Made by a program: the position numbers and the translations under genes
The notes under the pieces: model-generated
Told to the model about the DNA's origin: nothing
Database searches by the model: none
Seen by the model: only the letters and a program-made list of their open reading frames with translations
In this document: positions 1 to 6,693 of the stretch, in pieces
Layout: each line of letters starts with the position of its first letter
How positions within the stretch are numbered: the stretch's first letter is position 1
DNA from: DATNFP01 sp035606335
GTDB lineage: Bacteria; Bacteroidota; Bacteroidia; Chitinophagales; Chitinophagaceae
DNA: 7,687 nt
NCBI GenBank assembly: GCA_035606335.1
Contig: DATNFP010000177.1
Span: 1 to 7,687, forward strand
Direction of reading: 5' to 3'

Positions 1-2
1 AA

Positions 3-92
3 GGCACACACGAATGGCACGGCATAGCGCCGAATGATAAACAACTGGCAGTTGCGCTGGAAGAGCTTCCTGAAACTTTAGGAGATTATTAA
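3..92 (+). CDS. C-terminal end of an unidentified protein (5' end outside the window)
   Basis: This is the only + strand frame open from the window edge to a stop; the other two + frames stop within the first 36 nt. It encodes 29 residues beginning GTHEWHGIAPNDKQL and ending PETLGDY, then TAA at 90-92. The tail is hydrophilic and acidic, with no membrane segment and no motif I can assign to a family. It ends 51 nt before the lipoprotein gene on the same strand, so the two could be co-transcribed, but nothing visible proves this. Too little is present to infer a function. A chance open frame of 30 codons is possible, although the balanced amino-acid composition favours a real gene end. Confidence 0.5.
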   Translation, partial: GTHEWHGIAPNDKQLAVALEELPETLGDY

Positions 93-143
93 TATGGCTC
101 ATTGGCATTTATTTAGTAAATTGAATATAAATAGAAATACGCC

Positions 144-587
144 ATGAAAAATTTCATCGCTATTCTTATATTCTCTGTTTTTGCTTCATTTGCTATTGTT
201 TCCTGTAATAAAAGGGATAAAGCACAATCACCTGCCGATATGCTCGCTGCTGGGAAATGGAAGCTGATGCAGATTGCTACTGACGATAATCACAATCACA
301 AGCTCGACGATAATGAAATAAAGAATGTTGCTTCAAACGATGTGGAAGCCCTAATGTTTAATAAGGATAATACCGGTGACCAAAACGTAACGTTCAATGG
401 TAATGATCAGGATTATCCCTTTACATGGCAATTGTTTGGTACTGCGCTTTTATACAGGTATATGGCGGGCAACGATACTATAAAATCATCAGTGATTACG
501 TTGGCTCAATCTACACTTACTTTAGAGGATAGTACCGTATTAACCAACGACAGCACTGTATTAAGCTGGTATTTTTACAAAAGATAA
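144..587 (+). CDS. Small lipocalin-like lipoprotein with an EF-hand-like loop
   Basis: The 147-residue product starts with a lipoprotein signal peptide: K2, a hydrophobic stretch at about residues 4-19, and a lipobox IVSC with the lipidated cysteine at Cys21. It is therefore expected to be membrane-anchored and to face the periplasm or cell surface. The mature part fits the small lipocalin-like lipoproteins common in Bacteroidota: a G-x-W motif near the start (Gly37-Lys38-Trp39, in AAGKWKLMQI), a middle FTWQL strand (93-97), and a closing stretch of alternating short strands ending in SWYFYKR. Residues 47-58 (DDNHNHKLDDNE) match the spacing of an EF-hand loop, with Asp47, Asn49, Asn51, Asp55 and Glu58 as possible calcium ligands and Leu54 at the hydrophobic position. 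The ligand and role are unknown. There is no Shine-Dalgarno sequence before the ATG. It is convergent with the acyl-CoA dehydrogenase gene and shares a terminator with it. Confidence 0.85.
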   Translation: MKNFIAILIFSVFASFAIVSCNKRDKAQSPADMLAAGKWKLMQIATDDNHNHKLDDNEIKNVASNDVEALMFNKDNTGDQNVTFNGNDQDYPFTWQLFGTALLYRYMAGNDTIKSSVITLAQSTLTLEDSTVLTNDSTVLSWYFYKR

Positions 588-605
588 AATAGCCTACGCA
601 TACTT

Positions 606-634
606 AAAAAGAAGGACTCAGTCCTTCTTTTTTT
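606..634. terminator. Bidirectional intrinsic terminator between convergent genes
   Basis: A perfect inverted repeat has arms at 606-617 and 621-632 (core GAAGGAC / GTCCTTC, extended by A:T pairs) around a 3-nt TCA loop. A run of seven T follows on the + strand (628-634), and the five A at 606-610 give a T-run on the minus strand. It lies 18 nt after the lipoprotein stop and directly beside the TAA stop (633-635) of the acyl-CoA dehydrogenase gene, so it can end transcription from both sides. Confidence 0.85.
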
Positions 635-1772
635 ACTTTAATATTTCGCGGGAAATAACCAGTTTTTGAATTTCCGAGGTTCCTTCCCCAATCGTGCATA
701 GCTTGCTGTCACGATAATATTTTTCCACCGGGAAGTCCTTAGTATATCCATAACCTCCAAATATTTGTACAGCATCGGTAGCTACTCTTACAGACATTTC
801 AGAAGCATAATATTTAGCCATAGCAGATTCCTTACTCATTTTTTCGCCACGGTTCTTCATATCTGAGGCTTGCATTATAAGAAGTTCCGCAGCTTCTATC
901 TGCGTAACCATATCTGCCAATTTAAATGAAATTGCCTGGAAGTCAGAAATGGGTTTGTCAAACTGGTAACGTTCTTTGGAATATTTTAGCGATGCTTCAT
1001 AAGCGCCTTTTGCAATTCCTAAAGCAAGAGCTGCAATGGATATGCGGCCGCCATCCAGTACTTTCATTGCCTGATGAAAACCATCTCCCACTATACCCAT
1101 ACGCTGCGAATCAGGAATTCTGCAATTATCAAATATCATTTCTGCAGTTTCGGAAGCGCGCATACCCAGCTTATTTTCTTTCTTACCTGCAGTAAAACCC
1201 GGAGTGCCTCTTTCTACTATAAAAGTTGTTACATTATTCTTGGTACGCGGTTCACCTGTGCGTGCCAATACTACAGCCACATTGCCGCTAATGCCATGCG
1301 TTATCCAGTTCTTTGTACCATTTAGCACCCATTCATCGCCTTCTTTTGTTGCCACGCAGCGCATATTGCCGGCATCGCTACCTGTATTGGCTTCAGTTAA
1401 TCCCCATGCACCGATCCATTGGCCGCTTGCCAGTTTGGGCAGGTATTTCTTTTTCTGCTCTTCATTGCCAAAATACATTATATGGCCTGTGCACAAAGAA
1501 TTATGAGCAGCTACAGATAATCCAATAGAACCACAAACTTTGGCTATTTCACTAATTACCGTAACATATTCGAAATAGCTTAGCCCGGAACCACCATATT
1601 CCGCTGGAACGAGCACACCCATCAGACCAAGCTCTCCCATTTTATGAAAAAGGTCAACAGGAAATTTTTGGGTCTCATCCCACTCCATCATTTGAGGGCG
1701 AATATGCTTGTTAGCAAAATCGCGGATCATTTCAGCTATCTGTATCTGTGTGTCGGTGTATTTAAAGTCCAT
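633..1772 (-). CDS. Acyl-CoA dehydrogenase (short/medium-chain type, FAD-dependent)
   Basis: The 379-residue product has the normal family length. It is a soluble flavoenzyme that introduces the alpha,beta double bond into acyl-CoA thioesters in fatty-acid or branched-chain amino-acid breakdown and passes electrons to electron-transfer flavoprotein. The N-terminal helical domain (about 1-115) includes PAEYGGSGLS (56-65). The middle beta domain carries the first family signature GLTEANTGSDAG (124-135) and the flavin-contact stretch KNWIT (154-158). The C-terminal helical domain holds the second signature, from Gln336 through GGYGY (339-343) to Asp355. The catalytic base is predicted to be Glu363 in IGEGTSEIQ, the position used by short/medium-chain and butyryl-CoA enzymes rather than the isovaleryl-CoA type. 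Exact substrate length cannot be read from the sequence. No ETF or thiolase gene is nearby. A 173-nt gap separates it from the upstream gene, so it may have its own promoter, but I found no convincing one. Confidence 0.95.
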   Translation of the reverse strand: MDFKYTDTQIQIAEMIRDFANKHIRPQMMEWDETQKFPVDLFHKMGELGLMGVLVPAEYGGSGLSYFEYVTVISEIAKVCGSIGLSVAAHNSLCTGHIMYFGNEEQKKKYLPKLASGQWIGAWGLTEANTGSDAGNMRCVATKEGDEWVLNGTKNWITHGISGNVAVVLARTGEPRTKNNVTTFIVERGTPGFTAGKKENKLGMRASETAEMIFDNCRIPDSQRMGIVGDGFHQAMKVLDGGRISIAALALGIAKGAYEASLKYSKERYQFDKPISDFQAISFKLADMVTQIEAAELLIMQASDMKNRGEKMSKESAMAKYYASEMSVRVATDAVQIFGGYGYTKDFPVEKYYRDSKLCTIGEGTSEIQKLVISREILK

Positions 1773-1945
1773 TATTGAAATTTATGCCTTATAACAGGGC
1801 GCAATTTTACGATAAATTTGTCATTCGCTACTTTTTTCCTCTGTTATCGCATTTAAAAACAACAATGACATTTTTTACTTAAAAGAAAGATAACATTAAT
1901 AAAGCAAATTTCCTTGGATTACCCGTGGAATTAAATTAGGCTGAA

Positions 1946-2413
1946 CTAATGCAATTTCTTAATAATAAGATGCTGTTTTAACATATTAAAGGTGACTTCA
2001 GGAAAATGATGAACCTCAAGCAATTGATCATAGCTTACAAAAGCACCTAATTTCATTCGCTTTTCCAATATTTTATGGGCTAACACCGGGCCTATTCCTT
2101 TTAAATGCACAAGATTAAAAGAGTCGATTGTATTCAAATTAAAGACAGAGCTTGCCGGATGGTATGAATCATTATCGTTTTTATACCATTGTGTACCTCC
2201 CGATAAAGAAGTGTCTGAAACCGTATGTGAGGTTTTAAATTGTTCCCAAGCGGTTTGCAGCTTTCTATTCTCGTTGTCATCAGTTGCAGGCTTTATGAAA
2301 TAATGCATCGTTATCCTGATGCCTATCAGTATGGCTAATACTAATAATAAACCAAGCAAGCCGAGGCGCTCTGTTCGGGTAAAGGAAAAATATGCTTTGA
2401 ATGCTTCTTTCAT
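1946..2413 (-). CDS. Membrane-anchored ComEA-like helix-hairpin-helix protein
   Basis: The 155-residue product has a short cytoplasmic N-terminus (MKEAFKAYFSFTRTERLG), one hydrophobic segment at about 17-37, a polar low-complexity linker (about 41-88), and a C-terminal helix-hairpin-helix region (about 91-152). That region starts FNLNTIDSFNLVHLKGIG, with the GIG hairpin at 106-108, and continues with LGAFVSYDQLLEV (122-134), the layout of the ComEA/competence-type HhH domain that binds DNA non-specifically. The charged SFTRTERLGL stretch just before the membrane segment is characteristic of a widespread Bacteroidota HhH family. Whether this protein takes part in DNA uptake is unknown, and no other competence genes are visible. 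Only one HhH unit is present. It starts 32 nt after asnS and ends at TAG, so it may be the last gene of the ppa operon. Confidence 0.8.
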   Translation of the reverse strand: MKEAFKAYFSFTRTERLGLLGLLLVLAILIGIRITMHYFIKPATDDNENRKLQTAWEQFKTSHTVSDTSLSGGTQWYKNDNDSYHPASSVFNLNTIDSFNLVHLKGIGPVLAHKILEKRMKLGAFVSYDQLLEVHHFPEVTFNMLKQHLIIKKLH

Positions 2414-2445
2414 TTAAAGCTTAACAAAATAAAACTGTTTTCCAA

Positions 2446-3879
2446 TTAAAACTCCGCATTCTTTGGCGTACGGGGGAATGGTATTACATCTCTGATATTG
2501 GTCATGCCGGTTACAAACTGTACAATACGTTCAAAGCCAAGCCCAAAACCGGCATGCGGTACTGCTCCAAAACGTCGCGTGTCGAGATACCAATCCATTT
2601 CTTCCGCTGGTATATGCATTTCATGCATCCGTTTTAGCAGCATATCATAACGTTCCTCACGTTGTGACCCACCTACAATTTCACCAATTCCCGGAGCCAG
2701 GATATCCATTGCTGCTACCGTTTTGCCATCCTCATTCACGCGCATATAAAACGACTTAATATCCTTTGGGTAATCGGTAACAATTACCGGTTTCTTAAAG
2801 TGTTTTTCTACCAGATAACGCTCATGTTCGCTTTGTAGATCTGTACCCCATTGCACATCATATTGAAATTTTTTCTTTTTATATGTCGGTGAATCAAGCA
2901 AAATATCTATAGCTTCTGTGTAGGTTATTCTTTCAAATTTATTGTTCAAAACAAATTCCAGTTTTTCTATCAGTCCCATTTCACTGCGTTCCTGCTGTGG
3001 TTTTTGTTTTTCTTCATCGGCCAGGCGTTGGGTGAGGAATTCCAGATCCTCCTTATTATTTTCCAAAGCATACCTGATAATGTATTGAATAAACTCCTCC
3101 GCAAGATCCATGTTGTCTTGTATATCATTAAAGGCTACTTCGGGCTCTACCATCCAGAATTCTGCCAGGTGGCGTGCGGTGTTGGAGTTTTCAGCACGAA
3201 ATGTAGGACCGAAAGTATATACATCGCTAAGCGCCATAGCGCCAAGCTCTGCTTCGAGCTGTCCACTTACGGTAAGGTTTGTGCTGCGTCCAAAAAAATC
3301 TTCTTTATAGTTTATTGAACTGTCTTCATTGCGTGGCGGATTGTCAAAAGGGAGCGTAGTAACACGAAACATCTCACCGGCCCCTTCGGCATCTGATGCT
3401 GTTATGATGGGGGTGTGCAAATAAACAAATCCTTTATCATTAAAGAATTTGTGTATTGCGTATGCCAACGTATGACGTACGCGGAATATGGCTCCGAACG
3501 TATTTGTTCTGAAACGCAAATGCGCAATTTCCCGCAGATATTCGAGGCTGGGACGATTTTTTAATTGTAACGGATATTTTTCAGGGTCACATTCGCCCAA
3601 TAGCTCCACTTTTGCAGCCTTTGCTTCTACCTTTTGTCCCTTGCCTTGTGATGGTACCACGGTACCATTAATATTTATAGATGCTCCTGTGGTAATACTT
3701 TTTATTAATGATTCATCCGAATTTTCAAGGTCAATTACTACCTACAGATTATTCATACAGGAACCATCATTTACGGCTATAAATTGATTGTTTCTGAAAG
3801 AGCGAACCCATCCCTTTACATTTACCTGGTACCCTGTTTCTTCTTTTTGTAAAATGTCTTTAATTCTCGTGCGTGCCAT
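2446..3879 (-). pseudogene. asnS: Asparaginyl-tRNA synthetase interrupted by an in-frame TAG
   Basis: Read from the ATG at 3879-3877 (MARTRIKDILQKEETGYQVN), the frame gives a full-length class IIb AsnRS of 477 codons. It would attach asparagine to tRNA-Asn in the cytoplasm. The only defect is TAG at codon 46. The N-terminal OB-fold that recognises the anticodon covers about residues 15-105 (VKGWVRSFRNNQFIAVNDGS) and contains the stop. The class II catalytic domain follows: motif 1 around LAYAIHKFFNDKGFVYLHTP, motif 2 with FRAE at 227-230 and the following HLAEFWMVEPE, and motif 3 HAGFGLGFER at 442-451, ending in VIPFPRTPK. The rest is open (2446-3660 from a possible GTG start), with no frameshift and no sign of decay. 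The only good restart codon, GTG at codon 74 (3660-3658), would lose most of the OB-fold; the next ATG (codon 170) lies beyond motif 1. This could be a functional gene with a sequence error. The identity is firm; the broken state is what the sequence shows. Confidence 0.85.
3742..3744 (-). other. Premature amber codon (TAG) in asnS
   Basis: The + strand reads CTA, so the minus strand reads TAG at codon 46 of the asnS frame, between MNNL and VVIDLENS. AsnRS and related class IIb OB-folds usually have Gln here (the 'LQVV' strand), so one C-to-T change from CAG to TAG explains it. Similarity to AsnRS continues in the same frame on both sides. Confidence 0.9.
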
Positions 3880-3883
3880 ATAA

Positions 3884-4255
3884 CTATTTGTCAAAAAATA
3901 AATATTTGATTGCGATTAAAATCAGGAATACCGCAAAAAGCTTTTTGATAACACTCATGTCCATCTCTAAGACCACTTTGCTCCCAAAATAACTGCCTAC
4001 TACAAAGGCTATACATAGTATTCCCGCAACTCTTAAATCCACGTATCCCTGTTTGTAATAGTTGTATACGCCTAATATACCTATAGGTGGTAATAGCATG
4101 GCAAGAGATGTACCTTGTGCCATTTTCTGGTTCATTGCAAATAAGAAAACGAGCGCCGGCACTACAACTGTGCCCCCTCCTATGCCTACAAAGCTGCTCA
4201 ATGCACCTGCAACAAGGCCTACTACTAAAAGGCCCAAAATGGTTCCGGTATTCAT
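3884..4255 (-). CDS. Half-size TauE/SafE-family membrane protein
   Basis: The 123-residue, very hydrophobic product has about four membrane segments (roughly 5-25, 30-55, 75-95 and 103-120). It contains the N-terminal half signature of the TauE/SafE (DUF81) family: GLVAGALSSFVGIGGGTVVV (13-32), followed by AQGTSLAMLLPP (46-57). Family members export sulfite, sulfoacetate or related organic anions across the inner membrane and normally have two such halves in about 250 residues. This one carries a single repeat, so it would probably have to work as a dimer. Single-repeat members exist in Bacteroidota, and nothing here suggests truncation: the start, stop and spacing are clean. The ATG lies 3 nt after the ppa stop, and the TAG stop lies 4 nt before the asnS ATG, which implies co-transcription and perhaps translational coupling. 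The substrate cannot be inferred from the neighbours. Confidence 0.85.
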   Translation of the reverse strand: MNTGTILGLLVVGLVAGALSSFVGIGGGTVVVPALVFLFAMNQKMAQGTSLAMLLPPIGILGVYNYYKQGYVDLRVAGILCIAFVVGSYFGSKVVLEMDMSVIKKLFAVFLILIAIKYLFFDK

Positions 4256-4258
4256 GAG

Positions 4259-4795
4259 TTATTTTTTGAAATTTGTTGTATAATCATTTATGCTGTGCTG
4301 TAATATCTTTTTTGCAAGACGCTCTCCCTGAAAATCCTCAATTTTTACTACCTTATTTTCCAGCTTCTTGTATTCCTCAAAAAAATGCCGCAACTCATCA
4401 ATGAAGTGTGAAGATAATTCACTAATATCATTTACATGTGCTACACTCATATCATTGGCACATACGGCAATCACCTTATCGTCAGCCTCTCCCTGGTCAA
4501 GCATTCGCATCACCCCTATTATTTTGGCTTCTACCAGGCATAGAGGTTCCATTTCTATTTGAGATAATACCAGGATATCCAGTGGATCATTATCATCGCA
4601 ATATGTTTGAGGAATAAATCCATAATTAGCTGGGTAATAAACAGATGAATATAAAACTCTATCTAATCGGAGCAAGCCCGTTTCCTTGTCCAATTCATAT
4701 TTTGCCCGCGAATTTTTAGGGATTTCTATTATAGCATTTACAATATCCGGAACTTTTTCGCCATAACTTACCGAGTGCCAGGGGTTAAAACTCAT
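4259..4795 (-). CDS. ppa: Inorganic pyrophosphatase, family I
   Basis: The 178-residue soluble enzyme hydrolyses pyrophosphate to two phosphates, which drives biosynthetic reactions such as tRNA charging and nucleic-acid synthesis. The length is normal for bacterial family I enzymes. Visible active-site features include Glu24 in IEIPKNS, Lys32 and Glu34 in AKYELDK, Arg46 in RLDRVLYSS, Tyr58 in PANYGFIP, the family signature DNDPLDI (Asp68, Asp70 and Asp73, metal ligands), and Asp100 and Asp105 in DQGEADDKVIAV. No essential residue appears to be missing. It is the first gene of a tight operon with the TauE-like gene and asnS. AsnRS produces pyrophosphate, so the pairing is metabolically sensible, though that link is an inference. 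A good -7 element lies just upstream (4815-4822). Confidence 0.97.
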   Translation of the reverse strand: MSFNPWHSVSYGEKVPDIVNAIIEIPKNSRAKYELDKETGLLRLDRVLYSSVYYPANYGFIPQTYCDDNDPLDILVLSQIEMEPLCLVEAKIIGVMRMLDQGEADDKVIAVCANDMSVAHVNDISELSSHFIDELRHFFEEYKKLENKVVKIEDFQGERLAKKILQHSINDYTTNFKK

Positions 4796-4814
4796 ATATC
4801 ACTTATATTTTGGG

Positions 4815-4844
4815 CAAAGGTAAATGTTAAAATTACTTGTACAG
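4815..4844 (-). promoter_or_regulatory. Candidate Bacteroidota-type promoter for ppa-tauE-asnS
   Basis: On the minus strand, 4822-4815 reads TACCTTTG, an exact match to the Bacteroidota -7 consensus TAnnTTTG. Nineteen nt upstream, 4844-4842 reads CTG, one mismatch from the -33 TTG. Transcription would begin near 4808, leaving a leader of about 12 nt before the ppa ATG. Not experimentally supported. Confidence 0.55.
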
Positions 4845-4853
4845 GCGATTCAT

Positions 4854-4865
4854 TTTTCCGGAAAA
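4854..4865. promoter_or_regulatory. 12-bp perfect palindrome upstream of the ppa promoter
   Basis: The sequence TTTTCCGGAAAA is its own reverse complement. It sits about 10 nt upstream of the putative ppa -33 element in the divergent intergenic region, a position suited to an activator or repressor. No family can be assigned, and AT-rich palindromes of this size can arise by chance. Confidence 0.25.
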
Positions 4866-4978
4866 CAATAAATTTGGGATTGTCCCGTTAGCAATAACCA
4901 TGCATAATATGTAGCTAATCCTTTTTAAATGAAGCTATTGGCAGAGTATTATGTTTGGGAGATTTTTTTTCTGCAGAA

Positions 4979-5009
4979 TTGTTTTTTTGATGCGTAAACA
5001 TCATCTTTG
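4979..5009 (+). promoter_or_regulatory. Candidate promoter for the exbB-exbD-exbD-tonB operon
   Basis: TTG at 4979-4981, a 20-nt spacer, then CATCTTTG at 5002-5009 (one mismatch to TAnnTTTG) fit the Bacteroidota sigma factor spacing. Transcription would start near 5016, giving a leader of about 49 nt. An exact -7 match, TATGTTTG, also lies at 4950-4957 but has no TTG at a suitable distance. A further exact match at 4869-4876 (TAAATTTG) likewise lacks a -33. The active one cannot be settled by eye. Confidence 0.4.
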
Positions 5010-5064
5010 CAATCACGCTTAAATTCATATTTAAATAATATACTAAAACACAAAAACGAAAATC

Positions 5065-5913
5065 ATGGCAGAAGTTAAAACAGCCGCAGCAAGACCGTCT
5101 ACAACACAAGGGAACCGTGCAGGTAAACCAAAAAACTCTAACAATTTTTTAATCAATTTTTTGATAGTTATTGTCTGTATTGTCGTGGGAATACTTATAT
5201 ACAGTTTTGTATTGGGAAGCCCGAATAACTTTGTGGATGGTGAAACAAGATTGAAAGCAAAAAATCTCATGGGTACAATGTATTCCGGTGGTTTTGTGGT
5301 GCCTGTTCTTATCGCTACACTTTTAACGCTGCTTGTTTTCATAATAGAACGTGCATTGACCATTTTCAAAGCAAGAGGGAAAGTGAATTCAGGCGAATTT
5401 GTACGTAAAGTGCAATATCACCTTGCTAACAAGAATTTAGATGCTGCCCTTTCAGAATGCGATAAGCAAAGCGGCTCTGTAGGTAACGTAATGCGTGCCG
5501 GTCTTGTAAAGTATCGTGACATGATCAATAATACTGAGCTTGACACTGATCAAAAAATAATAAGCATTCAAAAGGAAATAGAAGAAGCTACAGCTCTTGA
5601 ATTACCAATGCTTGAAAAGAACCTTGTGTTCCTTTCTACTATTGCTTCATGCGCTACACTATTAGGTCTGTTTGGTACGGTAATGGGTATGATTCGCGCA
5701 TTTCAGGCAATGGCACAGGCTGGAGCTCCCGATGCTACGGCTCTTGCCGGCGGTATCTCTGAAGCTCTTGTTAATACGGCATTGGGTATCAGTACTTCTT
5801 TCGTTGCCATCATTGCATACAACTTCTATACTACTCTTATTGATGGTGTTACTTTTGGCATCGATGAAAGCGGCTTTACTTTAACACAAAGCTTCGCTGC
5901 TAACTATAAGTAA
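5065..5913 (+). CDS. exbB: MotA/TolQ/ExbB-family proton channel protein
   Basis: The 282-residue inner-membrane protein is expected to form the pentameric channel that, with ExbD, uses the proton gradient to energise TonB. After a polar Lys/Ala/Thr-rich leader (1-27) there is an additional membrane segment at about 28-50, then the family core: a segment at about 77-100, a cytoplasmic region (about 101-183) and two more segments at about 186-210 and 234-256. The core signature reads LLGLFGTVMGMIRAF (199-213), and the second conserved stretch is ISEALVNTALGIS (231-243). Thr205 and Thr238 line up with the pore threonines of E. coli ExbB (T148, T181). The additional N-terminal segment makes it longer than the ~244-residue E. 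coli protein; such extended forms are common in Bacteroidota. It is the first gene of the operon; the next gene starts 87 nt downstream. No Shine-Dalgarno sequence is present. A MotA or TolQ role is less likely given the exbD-exbD-tonB context. Confidence 0.93.
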   Translation: MAEVKTAAARPSTTQGNRAGKPKNSNNFLINFLIVIVCIVVGILIYSFVLGSPNNFVDGETRLKAKNLMGTMYSGGFVVPVLIATLLTLLVFIIERALTIFKARGKVNSGEFVRKVQYHLANKNLDAALSECDKQSGSVGNVMRAGLVKYRDMINNTELDTDQKIISIQKEIEEATALELPMLEKNLVFLSTIASCATLLGLFGTVMGMIRAFQAMAQAGAPDATALAGGISEALVNTALGISTSFVAIIAYNFYTTLIDGVTFGIDESGFTLTQSFAANYK

Positions 5914-6000
5914 TTATAGCGCCTGATAATTGTGAAAAGGATTTTGTGGAAAAATGGCAATTCTGAATCTTATTAGTTAAACAGTTGAAGAAAATAGCAA

Positions 6001-6660
6001 ATGCCTAAAGTAAAACTGCCAAGGAAAAGTACCAATATCGACATGACTGCCATGTGCGATGTGGCTTTTCTGTTGCTAACATTCTTTATGTTAGCAACCA
6101 AATTCAAACCTGATGAGCCGGTAGTTGTGAAAACTCCAGCTTCTATATCAGATATCCCATTGCCTGACGCAGACGTTATGTTGCTGACAATTGATCCGAA
6201 GGGACGTATTTTTTTCTCGATAGACAATAAGAATTTTCGTAAGTCTCTAATCGACAATATAGATCAGTATAAAAATTTGGGTTTAACGGAAGCTGAAAAG
6301 AATTCATTTGCGATTGGATCTTCTGTGGGATTTCCTTTTAACCAGTTAAAATCTTTTCTCGCCACACCTCCCGGTGATCAGAAGAAACTGGAAGAAACAG
6401 CTCCAGGGGTACCTGCTGATACTTCAGTAGATAATCCGAACAATGAATTGGCTGCATGGATAAGAAGTGCAAGAAACACCAATCCAAGATTACGTATCTG
6501 TATCAAAGCTGATCAGGATGCCACTTATCCTGAAGTACAAAAAGTAATAAAGACGCTTGAAGGATGGAAGATTTTCAAGTTTAATTTGATAACCAACCTG
6601 AAGGCAGTGCCACCCGGAACAGCAGCTTATGCATTAGCTCAGGGTGGAGCAAAGAAGTAA
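6001..6660 (+). CDS. exbD: ExbD/TolR-family protein, first copy
   Basis: The 219-residue inner-membrane protein has one N-terminal membrane anchor. The short basic cytoplasmic tail MPKVKLPRKS is followed by NIDMTAMCDVAFLLLTFFML (12-31), the ExbD signature. Asp20 corresponds to the proton-carrying aspartate of E. coli ExbD (D25), and Asp14 is the conserved upstream acid. The periplasmic part (about 35-219) is much longer than in the 141-residue E. coli protein: a Pro/Asp/Asn-rich insertion at about 118-148 (ATPPGDQKKLEETAPGVPAD and following) precedes the usual C-terminal ExbD fold, with LRICIKADQDATYPEVQKVI at 164-183. It lies between exbB (87 nt upstream) and a second exbD (33 nt downstream), so the complex may contain both. 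A TolR role cannot be excluded from sequence alone. Confidence 0.92.
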   Translation: MPKVKLPRKSTNIDMTAMCDVAFLLLTFFMLATKFKPDEPVVVKTPASISDIPLPDADVMLLTIDPKGRIFFSIDNKNFRKSLIDNIDQYKNLGLTEAEKNSFAIGSSVGFPFNQLKSFLATPPGDQKKLEETAPGVPADTSVDNPNNELAAWIRSARNTNPRLRICIKADQDATYPEVQKVIKTLEGWKIFKFNLITNLKAVPPGTAAYALAQGGAKK

Positions 6661-6693
6661 AAACATTTATTAACATAAAATAAAAGCTTTACC

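Noticed and set aside
926..1528. Several + strand open frames inside the acyl-CoA dehydrogenase gene
   Set aside because: They are antisense shadows of a full-length conserved gene, with unnatural composition and no motifs.
1802..1892. Possible promoters for the acyl-CoA dehydrogenase (TAAAATTG at 1809-1802 and TATCTTTC at 1892-1885, minus strand)
   Set aside because: Each has a mismatch in the -7 element and no TTG at a suitable upstream distance, so they are not better than chance in AT-rich DNA.
2446..3660. Treating asnS as a natural 404-residue protein starting at GTG 3660
   Set aside because: The upstream sequence in the same frame is clearly AsnRS N-terminal domain back to an ATG 4 nt after the preceding gene, so the GTG is at most a restart site.
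3004..3787. + strand open frames inside asnS
   Set aside because: They are antisense to conserved class II synthetase motifs and resemble no protein family.
4915..5369. Minus-strand open frames across the intergenic region and the 5' part of exbB
   Set aside because: They overlap the conserved exbB coding sequence in antisense, and the Cys-rich start (MCCRRSCCGC) is just the complement of the exbB Ala-rich leader.
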